A DNA stretch of 64,000 nucleotides from an uncultured Alphaproteobacteria bacterium (GTDB lineage: Bacteria; Pseudomonadota; Alphaproteobacteria; RF32; CAG-239). Every line of letters begins with the position of its first letter. Position 1 is the stretch's first letter. The notes under the pieces were generated by a model, which saw only the letters and a program-made list of their open reading frames with translations, was not told the DNA's origin and made no database searches. Below, in pieces: positions 27,653 through 35,196 of this stretch. The position numbers were made by a program, and so were the translations under genes. Location of the stretch: positions 124,001 through 188,000 of the forward strand of contig CAKQNT010000001.1 of NCBI GenBank assembly GCA_934255405.1. Reading direction: 5' to 3'.

Positions 27653-27693
27653 GCGGCGATATTAAACGCTTTTGCAAGTGTTAATACCGCCGC
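27653..27693 (-). promoter_or_regulatory. Hairpin in the rpsB-tsf gap
   Basis: GCGGCG-A-TATTAA pairs with TTAATA-C-CGCCGC, giving a 12-bp stem with one mismatch and a loop of about 15 bases. It is in the 129-base gap between rpsB and tsf. It has no T-run, so it may act as an attenuator or mRNA-processing or stabilising element rather than a full terminator. Confidence 0.6.
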
Positions 27694-27726
27694 AGGTTTA
27701 GATAATATTTCTAAAATGGTTTAGAA

Positions 27727-28533
27727 CTATTCGGCAGTTGCCTCAGCAGCGGCTTTCTTAGAGGTTCTCTTGCGAGCCGGCTTTTTAGCCTCTTCTTCCT
27801 CTTTCTCAACCATTTCTTCAACCTTTACGCCCTGTGCGGCAATCTGAGCAGACATACCGTCCAGAACAGCGGCAGATACCATCTCAGCGTAAAACTGGAT
27901 AGCGCGAATAGCATCATCGTTACCCGGAACAGGCAAATCTACAGATTCCGGATCAGCATTGGTATCACAAATACCGATTACAGGAATACCGAGTTTTTTG
28001 GCTTCTTTGATAGCCAAAGATTCTTTGCAGGTATCGATAACGAACAGCAAGTCCGGCTGGCCGCCCATGTTCATAATACCGCCAAGCTCTTTAGCCAATT
28101 TTTCCTGCTCTTTTTTCAGGTTCAACTGCTCTTTCTTGGTGTAGCCTTCATAATCGTTCTTCTCAGCCATTTCGTTCAATTTAACAAGACGAGAGATTGA
28201 TTTGTGTACGGTTTTCCAGTTGGTGAGCATACCGCCGAGCCAACGCTGGTTTACATAGTATTGTCCGCATCTTTCGGCGTTTTCTTTGATGATGTCTTGA
28301 GCCTGACGCTTGGTGGCTACAAACAGAACCTTACCCCCGTTGGCCGCAATCTCGCGAGTAGTAGCCAATGCAGTGTAGAGCATAGGATAAGTCTTCTGCA
28401 AGTCAATAATGTGAATATTGTCTTTTTTGCCGTAAATATACGGAGCCATTTTCGGGTTCCAACGACGAGCGTGGTGACCGAAGTGAACGCCGGCCTCAAT
28501 CATCTGGCGCAATGTAAATGTAGGAAGGGTCAT
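27727..28533 (-). CDS. rpsB: 30S ribosomal protein S2
   Basis: S2 of 268 aa with the typical N-terminus (LRQMIEAGVHFGHHARRWNPKM), VLFVATKRQAQ and PVIGICDTNADP motifs. The C-terminal tail of about 45 residues is Glu/Lys/Ala-rich (EEEEAKKPARKRTSKKAA), longer than in E. coli. It starts at ATG 28533 with AAAAGGA upstream and is preceded by a structured leader. It is the first gene of rpsB-tsf. Confidence 0.97.
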   Translation of the reverse strand: MTLPTFTLRQMIEAGVHFGHHARRWNPKMAPYIYGKKDNIHIIDLQKTYPMLYTALATTREIAANGGKVLFVATKRQAQDIIKENAERCGQYYVNQRWLGGMLTNWKTVHKSISRLVKLNEMAEKNDYEGYTKKEQLNLKKEQEKLAKELGGIMNMGGQPDLLFVIDTCKESLAIKEAKKLGIPVIGICDTNADPESVDLPVPGNDDAIRAIQFYAEMVSAAVLDGMSAQIAAQGVKVEEMVEKEEEEAKKPARKRTSKKAAAEATAE

Positions 28534-28560
28534 TTATATATCCTTTTCCGGTTAGACCTC

Positions 28561-28624
28561 CGCAGGTTCTCTTGAGCCCTAAGGCACCGGAGCGAAACAG
28601 ACCATCTATTCCGTTAAACCTGCG
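28561..28624 (-). promoter_or_regulatory. Candidate rpsB leader RNA structure
   Basis: On the minus strand, CGCAGGTT and AACCTGCG form a perfect 8-bp stem enclosing about 48 bases with further internal complementarity (GCC/GGC). The structure ends 27 bases before the rpsB start. In E. coli the rpsB leader is the target of autogenous control by S2; a similar role here is inferred from position only. Confidence 0.45.
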
Positions 28625-28664
28625 TGTGAAATTATGAATCGGCGGGATTGCCGGTTCGTGTGCA

Positions 28665-28693
28665 TATTTATACTTAAAAGATTATTTTGGCAA
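28665..28693 (-). promoter_or_regulatory. Candidate rpsB-tsf promoter
   Basis: On the minus strand TTGCCA (28693-28688) is followed after 17 bases by TAAATA (28670-28665), a moderate sigma70-type match. It lies just upstream of the leader hairpin. Confidence 0.45.
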
Positions 28694-28782
28694 GCATTTT
28701 TTGTAAAAAAGCTGCTTAAAAAAGCTCTATTAGTCAAACAATAGTCCCTTATTTTGTGAATCGCCACGAAATTGTGCTTGTT

Positions 28783-28811
28783 TTGAGAGGCAAAATGTTC
28801 TATTTTATGCT
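28783..28811 (+). promoter_or_regulatory. Candidate parE promoter
   Basis: TTGAGA (28783-28788), a 17-base spacer and TATGCT (28806-28811), a moderate sigma70-type match about 30 bases before the parE start at 28842. Confidence 0.5.
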
Positions 28812-28841
28812 AAATTTGTGTATTTTGAACAGAGGATAGCA

Positions 28842-30830
28842 ATGGCTGACTTATTTGAAGCAACCACACCGGCAGCAAGCGACTACAGCGCCAACAGCAT
28901 TGAGGTCTTGGAGGGTTTGGAACCGGTAAGACACCGCCCCGGAATGTATATCGGCGGAACAGATGAAACTGCTCTGCACCATCTGGTGGCAGAAATTTTG
29001 GACAACTCCATGGATGAGGCGGTTGCTGGATTTGCCAACAAAATCGAAGTCTCTATGAATGCTGATTATTCGGTTACCATTACCGACAACGGACGCGGAA
29101 TTCCGGTTGATCCTCACCCCAAATATCCCAATAAATCCGCTCTTGAGGTTATTATGACAATGCTGCATTCAGGCGGAAAATTCGGTGGTAATGCCTATAA
29201 AGTTTCCGGTGGTTTGCATGGTGTCGGACTATCTGTTGTTAATGCCTTGTCTGAAAAACTCACGATAGAAATCGCCAGAGATAAAAAACTGTATAAGCAA
29301 GAGTATTCCAAAGGGTATCCGATGGGACCTTTGGAACTGATTGGCAACGCCCCAAACCGCAGAGGCACATCAATAACGTTTAAGCCGGATCCGGAAATAT
29401 TTGGCGCAACAGCTAATTTACAACCAAATCGAATTTACAGAATGGCTCGCTCCAAAGCCTTTTTGTTTAAGGGGATTCATATCAACTGGAAATGTGCGCC
29501 GGAAGTTTTGGGAGAAGGAGAGGCCACTCCCACCGAAGCAGAGCTTTGTTTTCCGAACGGCGTGCTTGACTTTTTGAATTATCAGGTTGGAGCACGCGCA
29601 ACAATCAACCGCAAACCGTTTTTTGGCGAGGCTGAACTTGCAAATGACGAGGGTAAGGTTGAGTGGGCAATAACATGGCCGGAAGATGAGAATGGTTTTT
29701 GCAACTCTTATTGCAACACGGTTATCACTCCGCAGGGAGGAACTCACGAAATCGGATTCAAGTCTGCGCTTGTCCGCGGACTAAAAGAATATGGTGAAAT
29801 GGCCAATATCAAAAAAGCCGCCAATGCTACGGCAGAGGATTTTTTGAGCGATGCCTGCATTATGCTTTCGGTGTTTATCAGAGACCCGCAGTTCCAAGGG
29901 CAGACCAAAGACAAACTGACCTCCAACAAAGCCATTCGTTTGGTAGAATCTGCAGTTAAAGATTCTTTTGACCATTGGTTGTCTTCTGATCCGGAAAATG
30001 CCACCGCTTTGTTGGAATATGTGATAGAACGCGCTGAGGCGAGAAAAAAGAAAAAAGAAGAAAAAGTTCAAAACAGGAAGACTCCGACCAAACGTTTGCG
30101 CCTGCCAGGAAAATTGGCTGACTGCTCTCAAGCAGCCGCAGAAGGTACAGAAATATTTATTGTTGAGGGAGATTCCGCCGGAGGCTCGGCTAAACAAGGG
30201 CGGGATCGTTTTACACAAGCAATTTTGCCTTTGCGAGGCAAAATCTTAAACGTTGCCAGCGCCAGTCTGGACAAGATATTGCAAAACCAAGAGATTAAGG
30301 ATATGTGCGAAGCGTTGGGCTGCGGTGTTAAGGAAAATTACAAAGAAGAAAGCCTGCGCTATGAAAAAATCATTATCATGACCGATGCCGATGTGGACGG
30401 CGCGCATATCGCCTCTTTGCTAATGACATTCTTTTATCAGCAAATGCCAAAATTGATTGAAAACGGGCATTTATTTATCGCAACGCCTCCTTTGTATAAA
30501 ATTGCCGTAGGCGGCAAAAATTACTACGCCTTGGACGACGATGATAAAGATAAGATTTTGAGCAAAGTGGTAAAAGGAAATCAAAAGCCGGACATCAGCA
30601 GATTTAAGGGTTTGGGAGAAATGAGTGCCCTGCAACTTAAAGAAACGACTATGGATAAGAAGAACCGCTTGCTTTTGCGCGTGATGATTCCATCAACCAA
30701 CACCGAAGAAGGCAAAGAAGAGGCTTTTGAAACTCGCCGTATGGTGGATCGTCTGATGGGTAAAAATCCAGAAACCAGATTTAAGTTTATTATTGAGCGC
30801 GCAAAATTTGTTGATGATTTGGATATCTGA
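28842..30830 (+). CDS. parE: DNA topoisomerase IV subunit B
   Basis: The ATPase subunit of topoisomerase IV, which decatenates daughter chromosomes. The 662-aa protein has the same GHKL/Toprim layout as GyrB ([46 protein letters not shown]). It is the shorter ParE type, lacking the C-terminal gyrase-type insertion. A full gyrB is at 7009-9453, so the pair is resolved. The start is ATG 28842 (MADLFEATT) with AGAGGA upstream. It overlaps the GNAT gene by 1 base. Confidence 0.95.
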   Translation: MADLFEATTPAASDYSANSIEVLEGLEPVRHRPGMYIGGTDETALHHLVAEILDNSMDEAVAGFANKIEVSMNADYSVTITDNGRGIPVDPHPKYPNKSALEVIMTMLHSGGKFGGNAYKVSGGLHGVGLSVVNALSEKLTIEIARDKKLYKQEYSKGYPMGPLELIGNAPNRRGTSITFKPDPEIFGATANLQPNRIYRMARSKAFLFKGIHINWKCAPEVLGEGEATPTEAELCFPNGVLDFLNYQVGARATINRKPFFGEAELANDEGKVEWAITWPEDENGFCNSYCNTVITPQGGTHEIGFKSALVRGLKEYGEMANIKKAANATAEDFLSDACIMLSVFIRDPQFQGQTKDKLTSNKAIRLVESAVKDSFDHWLSSDPENATALLEYVIERAEARKKKKEEKVQNRKTPTKRLRLPGKLADCSQAAAEGTEIFIVEGDSAGGSAKQGRDRFTQAILPLRGKILNVASASLDKILQNQEIKDMCEALGCGVKENYKEESLRYEKIIIMTDADVDGAHIASLLMTFFYQQMPKLIENGHLFIATPPLYKIAVGGKNYYALDDDDKDKILSKVVKGNQKPDISRFKGLGEMSALQLKETTMDKKNRLLLRVMIPSTNTEEGKEEAFETRRMVDRLMGKNPETRFKFIIERAKFVDDLDI

Positions 30831-31300
30831 TGATTCGATATTACCGACCATCAGATGCACAAAAAATATCAAATTTGTGGCTTGAAGCCTCGTTGCAGGC
30901 GCATAGTTTTGTGCCTGCCGATTATTGGCGCGATATGCAAGACTCAATTGTTCGGTACTATTTGCCAAATACCGAAACTTTTGTGTTTGAGGATAAACGC
31001 CAAATAAAAGGGTTTATAAGCATAGTTGACAGCAAGCATATCGGAGCGCTGTTTGTGGCGCCCAAATTTCAAAACCATAAAATCGGCGGCAAGCTGCTTA
31101 AATATGTGCAACGTAAATACCCGATGCTGAGTCTTAATGTATTTGTAAAGAATCAACGAGCTTTATGCTTTTATCAGAAAAACGGTTTTAAGATTATTGC
31201 CGAAAAAAAAGAACCTTCAACTCAAGAAGCAGAATTGCAAATGTGTTGGGGACTTGGTTGCAAAAGCGGTTTTAGAAAAAAATATTATGGAGATTCATAA
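30830..31300 (+). CDS. GNAT-family N-acetyltransferase
   Basis: A 156-aa acetyltransferase using acetyl-CoA. The fold is visible as MIRYYRPSDAQKISNLWLEAS (strand 1, helix 1), the pantetheine-binding part ALFVAPKFQNHKIGGKLL, and SLNVFVKNQRALCFYQKNGF near the C-terminus, as in YiaC-like enzymes. The substrate cannot be told. It starts within the stop codon of parE (TGATG), so it is translationally coupled to it. Confidence 0.88.
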   Translation: MIRYYRPSDAQKISNLWLEASLQAHSFVPADYWRDMQDSIVRYYLPNTETFVFEDKRQIKGFISIVDSKHIGALFVAPKFQNHKIGGKLLKYVQRKYPMLSLNVFVKNQRALCFYQKNGFKIIAEKKEPSTQEAELQMCWGLGCKSGFRKKYYGDS

Positions 31301-31306
31301 AAAATA

Positions 31307-31335
31307 TTGACATTTACAAATAGTTTTCATATATT
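31307..31335 (+). promoter_or_regulatory. Promoter of the tRNA-Ala genes
   Basis: TTGACA (31307-31312), a 17-base spacer and TATATT (31330-31335), a strong sigma70 match ending 12 bases before the first base of tRNA-Ala(GGC). Confidence 0.8.
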
Positions 31336-31347
31336 CTGCTTGTTCTT

Positions 31348-31423
<76 letters not shown>

Positions 31424-31429
31424 ATTTTT

Positions 31430-31454
31430 AAGCCTGCCCCGCGCGGGCTTTTTT
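31430..31454 (+). terminator. Terminator after tRNA-Ala(GGC)
   Basis: AAGCCTGC pairs with GCGGGCTT (one G-T wobble), 5-base loop, followed by TTTTTT. Confidence 0.85.
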
Positions 31455-31488
31455 ATTATCTATAAACGGGGGTATAGCTCAGTTGGGA
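31453..31488 (+). repeat. 36-bp direct repeat, copy 1 (leader plus 5' part of tRNA-Ala)
   Basis: This copy is identical over 36 bases to 31618-31653. It includes the AT-rich leader (TTATTATCTATAAAC) and the first 21 bases of the tRNA-Ala(CGC) gene up to the D loop. After base 31488 the sequence departs completely from a tRNA. Confidence 0.95.
31468..31488 (+). pseudogene. Truncated tRNA-Ala 5' fragment
   Basis: The acceptor 5' strand, D stem 5' half and most of the D loop (GGGGGTATAGCTCAGTTGGGA without its last base or so) are present, and no 3' part follows. It cannot fold as a tRNA. It is the left copy of a 36-bp repeat whose right copy begins the complete tRNA-Ala(CGC). Confidence 0.85.
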
Positions 31489-31617
31489 TGGCTAAGCGAA
31501 AAGAACCCCTGTGGGTACTTTTCGTCTGCAACATCTTGGCTGCCTTGCCGAGCAAGGAAAGCGGGAGCAACCGCGGCGAGGACAGGCACCCAAGGCGATT
31601 GGAAATCGCTCGACTTA
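31489..31617. mobile_element. 129-bp structured insert between two tRNA-Ala 5' copies
   Basis: The insert is more GC-rich than its surroundings and packed with hairpins. Stem 1 (31496-31525) is GCGAAAAG-A-ACCC with GGGT-A-CTTTTCGT, 12 pairs with one mismatch and a CTGT loop. Stem 2 pairs 31535-31544 with 31585-31594 (9 of 10) and encloses two smaller hairpins, CTTG/CAAG and GCGG/CCGC (31561-31574). Stem 3 (31595-31609) is GCGATT/AATCGC with a GGA loop. No transposase fits. A small palindromic repeat element, similar in kind to Rickettsia palindromic elements, is the best inference. The type label is tentative. Confidence 0.5.
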
Positions 31618-31653
31618 TTATTATCTATAAACGGGGGTATAGCTCAGTTGGGA
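31618..31653 (+). repeat. 36-bp direct repeat, copy 2 (start of intact tRNA-Ala)
   Basis: An exact copy of 31453-31488, offset by 165 bases. It continues into the complete tRNA-Ala(CGC) gene, so this copy is the functional end. Confidence 0.95.
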
Positions 31654-31708
31654 GAGCGATTGGTTCGCAATCAATAGGTCAGGAGTTCGATCCTCCTTAC
31701 CTCCACCA
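31633..31708 (+). tRNA. tRNA-Ala (anticodon CGC)
   Basis: 76 bases including encoded CCA. The acceptor GGGGGTA/TACCTCC has the G3:U70 alanine identity pair. D arm GCTC/GAGC, anticodon stem ATTGG/TCAAT with loop TTCGCAA (anticodon CGC at 31666-31668, reading GCG), T arm AGGAG/CTCCT. Its 5' end lies in the right copy of the 36-bp repeat. No promoter is clear directly upstream, so transcription may come from tRNA-Ala(GGC) or from the duplicated leader. Confidence 0.93.
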
Positions 31709-31723
31709 ATTTTACTAGTTTAT

Positions 31724-31750
31724 AAAGCCTGTTTTATTGCAGGCTTTTAG
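31724..31750 (+). terminator. Terminator after tRNA-Ala(CGC)
   Basis: AAAGCCTG pairs with CAGGCTTT around an 8-base loop, with a T-rich tail. Confidence 0.85.
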
Positions 31751-31846
31751 TTTTTTATATAAAGAATCGCTGGTTTTCCCGTTTGACAGTGTCAGCTTTT
31801 TATGATAGATTTTTGCTGTTTTTATTCTGAGGCAAAGGAATCATTG

Positions 31847-32521
31847 ATGGAAAAGCCTATCATAAAAAACATCTTTTGGGATGTTGACGGCGTATTAGCC
31901 AATTTGAATTTTGCTTACTTTAACTTTTTAACCAAACATCATAAATATAAAGACGAGTACAAAAATCTGAAATGGGAAGACTTGCCGAACGTTTTGCCGA
32001 TTGATCCCAAATACGGAGCGTTGGAGCTAAAAACCCATCCGACTAAGGGCGTGGAAATGGACAAGGATTTTTGCCATGATCAGGAATTTTTCTGCAATCG
32101 CCCGCTTTATGACGGAGTTGTAAGCACACTGCAGGAATTAAACAAAATGGGATATCGTCAATTTACAATGTCTGCAACTTTTGACGTTGAAACCAAGAAA
32201 AAACTTCTGAACAAACTACTGGCAGATGTAACCGACTTTTTGACAATAGAATGTGTGCAACACGGAAAGTTTATGCACGATACCGCCAAAGAAGATATGC
32301 TTAAGAGCTGTTTTGAAAAATATGGTCTTAAGGCTGAAGAAACAATTTTGGTTGATGATAGAATTTATAATCAGTACGCAGCCATAAATGTCGGCGCCCA
32401 TCCGTTACGAATGCGTTGTGGGTTTACCACCGATTTGCCAAAGGATTTGGAATGGATACCGGAAGTTAAGTCAGTGCCGGAAGTTAAAGATTGGCTGATT
32501 AATAATACTATTTTTGAATAA
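31847..32521 (+). CDS. HAD-superfamily hydrolase
   Basis: A 224-aa HAD protein. The nucleophile motif is FWDVDGVLAN (Asp12, Asp14), followed by motif II around TMSATFD, a Lys in the HGKFMHDTAKED region, and motif IV ETILVDDRIYN. The start is ATG 31847 (MEKPIIKN) with AAAGGAA upstream. It is 13 bases upstream of kdsB. It is not KdsC-like in length or cap layout, so a role in KDO synthesis is not shown; the substrate is unknown. Confidence 0.85.
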   Translation: MEKPIIKNIFWDVDGVLANLNFAYFNFLTKHHKYKDEYKNLKWEDLPNVLPIDPKYGALELKTHPTKGVEMDKDFCHDQEFFCNRPLYDGVVSTLQELNKMGYRQFTMSATFDVETKKKLLNKLLADVTDFLTIECVQHGKFMHDTAKEDMLKSCFEKYGLKAEETILVDDRIYNQYAAINVGAHPLRMRCGFTTDLPKDLEWIPEVKSVPEVKDWLINNTIFE

Positions 32522-32534
32522 AACGGAGAATAAG

Positions 32535-33308
32535 ATGAGTAGAGTTATTACCTTGTTGCCAGTGCGTATGGCGGCTACACGCTTGCCTAACAAGCCTTTG
32601 CTGGATGTTAATGGCAAAAGCATTATTCAGCGCGTATGCGAAAATGTTAAAGCGGCTATTGATACGGATATTGCGGTTGCTGCCGGAGATCAGGCAATTG
32701 TCGATGAGTGCAACAAATTTGGTGTTACAGCTATCTTGACCGACCCTGCTCTACCTTCCGGAACAGACAGGATTGCCGCCGCCTTGAAGCTTCTTGACCC
32801 CGATGGAAGCAAGTATGATATTGTCGTCGATTTTCAGGGCGATAACCTTAATGTTGATCCTAAGGTAAATTTGCCATTGATAGAGATGATTGAACGCACT
32901 GACTGCGATATTGCAACTTGTGGTATGGTTATAAAAAACGAAGCCGATAAATCTAATCCGGCAGTGGTAAAAATCATAATGGGAATTAAGCCCAATGAGG
33001 ATGAGGCACGTTGTTTGTATTTTACCCGCGCCACGGCGCCATACACCAGAAATCCGGAAAAGTGCCAAAATCAAGACTTGTATCATCATATAGGTATTTA
33101 TGTGTTTAAGGCAGCATCTTTGCACAAAATGGTCGCTTTGCCGCAGGGCGTGTTGGAACAGCGTGAATCATTGGAGCAATTGCGAGCTCTGGAAAATGGT
33201 ATGACTATTCGCGCTAAACTGGTTGGTGATATTCGCCTGAACAAAGATGCTCCGGCAGATATAAACACTCCGGAAGATTATGAAATCTGCAAAAAATACA
33301 TTAAATAA
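32535..33308 (+). CDS. kdsB: 3-deoxy-manno-octulosonate cytidylyltransferase (CMP-KDO synthetase)
   Basis: KdsB activates KDO with CTP for lipopolysaccharide core synthesis. The 257-aa protein begins MSRVITLLPVRMAATRLPNKPL with the nucleotide-binding motif, and has DIVVDFQGDNLNVDP and HHIGIYVFKAASL. GGAG precedes ATG 32535. The organism therefore makes a KDO-containing LPS. A bidirectional terminator follows. Confidence 0.95.
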   Translation: MSRVITLLPVRMAATRLPNKPLLDVNGKSIIQRVCENVKAAIDTDIAVAAGDQAIVDECNKFGVTAILTDPALPSGTDRIAAALKLLDPDGSKYDIVVDFQGDNLNVDPKVNLPLIEMIERTDCDIATCGMVIKNEADKSNPAVVKIIMGIKPNEDEARCLYFTRATAPYTRNPEKCQNQDLYHHIGIYVFKAASLHKMVALPQGVLEQRESLEQLRALENGMTIRAKLVGDIRLNKDAPADINTPEDYEICKKYIK

Positions 33309-33321
33309 GATTTCTTTTATA

Positions 33322-33352
33322 AAAAAGCCGCTGTTTTTTCAGCGGCTTTTTG
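33322..33352. terminator. Bidirectional terminator between kdsB and pcnB
   Basis: AAAAGCCGCTG pairs with CAGCGGCTTTT around a T6 loop, with A- and T-runs on both flanks. It separates the convergent kdsB and pcnB/cca genes. Confidence 0.93.
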
Positions 33353-34588
33353 TTATTCTCCAGATACTTTGCCATATTGGGGAGAAAGCATCTCTTCTTT
33401 GCTAAGCGAAAAATCACTTTCAATCCAAGTTTGCTCCAGCTCTTTCATTATTTTTCCGACCATGGTATCTTTGACGCCATGCTCTATCAAATCTTTGCCG
33501 CGAATTGGAAATTCGGGGACAACCATAGCATTGACAGCATCATACAAATCCCAAATATTAGGTAAAGGTTCTTTGTTCTCTGCCACAAGCAATAAAAGTT
33601 CTTCGAGGCAAAACTCTTTGTCATATTCATAAGCCAACCGCAAGCGTTTTTTCTCATCAAACAGCTCACTTAAGGTGACTTTTGCCGATGCCCAACTGAT
33701 AAACTTCTGCTTTTCTTTGCGGCTGAAACGCATCCGCTGCGCCAAATTTTCAGCCAGAGCGGTATCCGGACGATACAAAACAAAGAAATAAAGCATTGCT
33801 TTATTTTCTAATGCGCGGCCATTAACAATATTTTTGATAAATGCCAAATTATCGGTGTATTCGGCATCAGGCAAGACATAGCTCAAAACGCCATTATCCT
33901 GCATTATCTTAATTGTTGCGGCGGCATTTTTGGTGAGCAATAATTTGAAGAATTCTTCGCGAATCCTTTCCATTGGCAGGTTTTTTAAGCCTTCGCTATT
34001 GGCGGCACAGGCAGCCAAAGCTTTTTTATCAGGCTCACCGACACCAAACATCGAATAAAAACGGAAAAAACGCAAAATACGCAGGTAATCTTCTTTGATA
34101 CGCTGATTGGCTGATCCTATAAAGCGGACAACACCCTTCTCAAGATCTTCTATGCCATTGTAGTAATCAAAAACATTACCTTTTTCATCGGCGTAGACAG
34201 CGTTGATAGTTAAGTCGCGTCGAGAGGCGTCTTCTTCCCAATTATCGGTAAACTCAACTTCGGCATGGCGCCCGTCTGTTTTTATATCTTTGCGCAAAGA
34301 AGTGACTTCCACTAACAGGGAATCGTCCACCATAACGCCTACGGTGCCGTATTTTATGCCGATCGGAACAGTTTTAAGCCCTTCCTCAGCGCAGGCTTCA
34401 ACCAATTCATCCGGTGATAAATCTGTGGCAAAGTCTAAATCCGAGCCTTCTATACCTTTGAGGGCATCACGCACCGCGCCGCCAACAAAACGAACGACGC
34501 CGCCATGGCGTGCAACCACTTTGAACAGACGGAGAACTTTGGGACTTTTCAGCAATTTGCCGATATCAAGATAATTATCGCGTATCAT
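33353..34588 (-). CDS. CCA tRNA nucleotidyltransferase / poly(A) polymerase family protein
   Basis: A 411-aa class II nucleotidyltransferase. The catalytic region is RFVGGAVRDALKG followed by SDLDFATDLSPDE (two Asp ligands), then EFTDNWEEDASRRDLTINAVY and an RNA-binding region (RIKEDYLRILRFFRF). The family includes CCA-adding enzymes and poly(A) polymerases, which cannot be told apart by eye. Since both tRNAs here already encode CCA, repair of CCA ends is the likely use. Confidence 0.92.
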   Translation of the reverse strand: MIRDNYLDIGKLLKSPKVLRLFKVVARHGGVVRFVGGAVRDALKGIEGSDLDFATDLSPDELVEACAEEGLKTVPIGIKYGTVGVMVDDSLLVEVTSLRKDIKTDGRHAEVEFTDNWEEDASRRDLTINAVYADEKGNVFDYYNGIEDLEKGVVRFIGSANQRIKEDYLRILRFFRFYSMFGVGEPDKKALAACAANSEGLKNLPMERIREEFFKLLLTKNAAATIKIMQDNGVLSYVLPDAEYTDNLAFIKNIVNGRALENKAMLYFFVLYRPDTALAENLAQRMRFSRKEKQKFISWASAKVTLSELFDEKKRLRLAYEYDKEFCLEELLLLVAENKEPLPNIWDLYDAVNAMVVPEFPIRGKDLIEHGVKDTMVGKIMKELEQTWIESDFSLSKEEMLSPQYGKVSGE

Positions 34589-34683
34589 ATCCTATCCTTA
34601 AAAATTTTCTTGAAGTTAACAGTTTTTATATATTTTTCAATTATTATTATCTTAAATTTAACTAAAATTGTGGGTAGTTTGAA

Positions 34684-35196
34684 ATGAAAAAATTTTTGTT
34701 TTCTATGGTATTAGCGTTTTTGTGCAGCTCCGTTTCCGCTTTGGCGGCAACTCCGCAAGTGTTGGGAGAATATGGAGATTGGGTAGCTTATTATTACCGT
34801 GACAGCAGTGGTGCCGTATGCTATATGGCATCAACACCCAAAAAAGACGAAGGCAAATATACCAAACGAGGTGAAATTTATGTGTTTGTCACTCGCCGAC
34901 CGGCAGAAAAATCTGTTGACGAGGTTAGTTTTACTGCCGGATACCCATTCAAAAGCGGCGCAAAATTTGAAGTAAAAATCGGAGCCAAAACCTTTGATAA
35001 ACTATTTACAAGCGGCGATAAGGCTTGGGCAACCAGCGAAAAAACCGATAAGGAAATTGTTGAAGCCATGAAACGCGGCAGCCGAATGGTGGTGCACGGA
35101 GTTTCGGTGAAAGGCACTCACACCAAAGACACATATTCTCTCTCTGGTTTTTCGGGCGCATATCGGGCAATATCCAACAAATGTAAGGCTAAATAA
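34684..35196 (+). CDS. Invasion-associated locus B (IalB) family protein
   Basis: A 170-aa exported protein. A signal peptide (MKKFLFSMVLAFLCSSVSALA) is followed by the IalB pattern GEYGDWVAYYYRDSSGAVCYMAS, VFVTRRPAEKSVDEVSF and SLSGFSGAYRAISNKC. Two Cys (about residues 46 and 167) could form a disulfide. The family is widespread in alphaproteobacteria, including free-living ones, so it is not by itself a virulence sign. It overlaps rlmN by 1 base. Confidence 0.9.
   Translation: MKKFLFSMVLAFLCSSVSALAATPQVLGEYGDWVAYYYRDSSGAVCYMASTPKKDEGKYTKRGEIYVFVTRRPAEKSVDEVSFTAGYPFKSGAKFEVKIGAKTFDKLFTSGDKAWATSEKTDKEIVEAMKRGSRMVVHGVSVKGTHTKDTYSLSGFSGAYRAISNKCKAK

Noticed and set aside
31483..31718. Two open frames (64 and 76 aa) reading through the insert and the tRNA
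   Set aside because: They overlap a complete tRNA and have no ribosome-binding site; the tRNA structure explains the sequence better.
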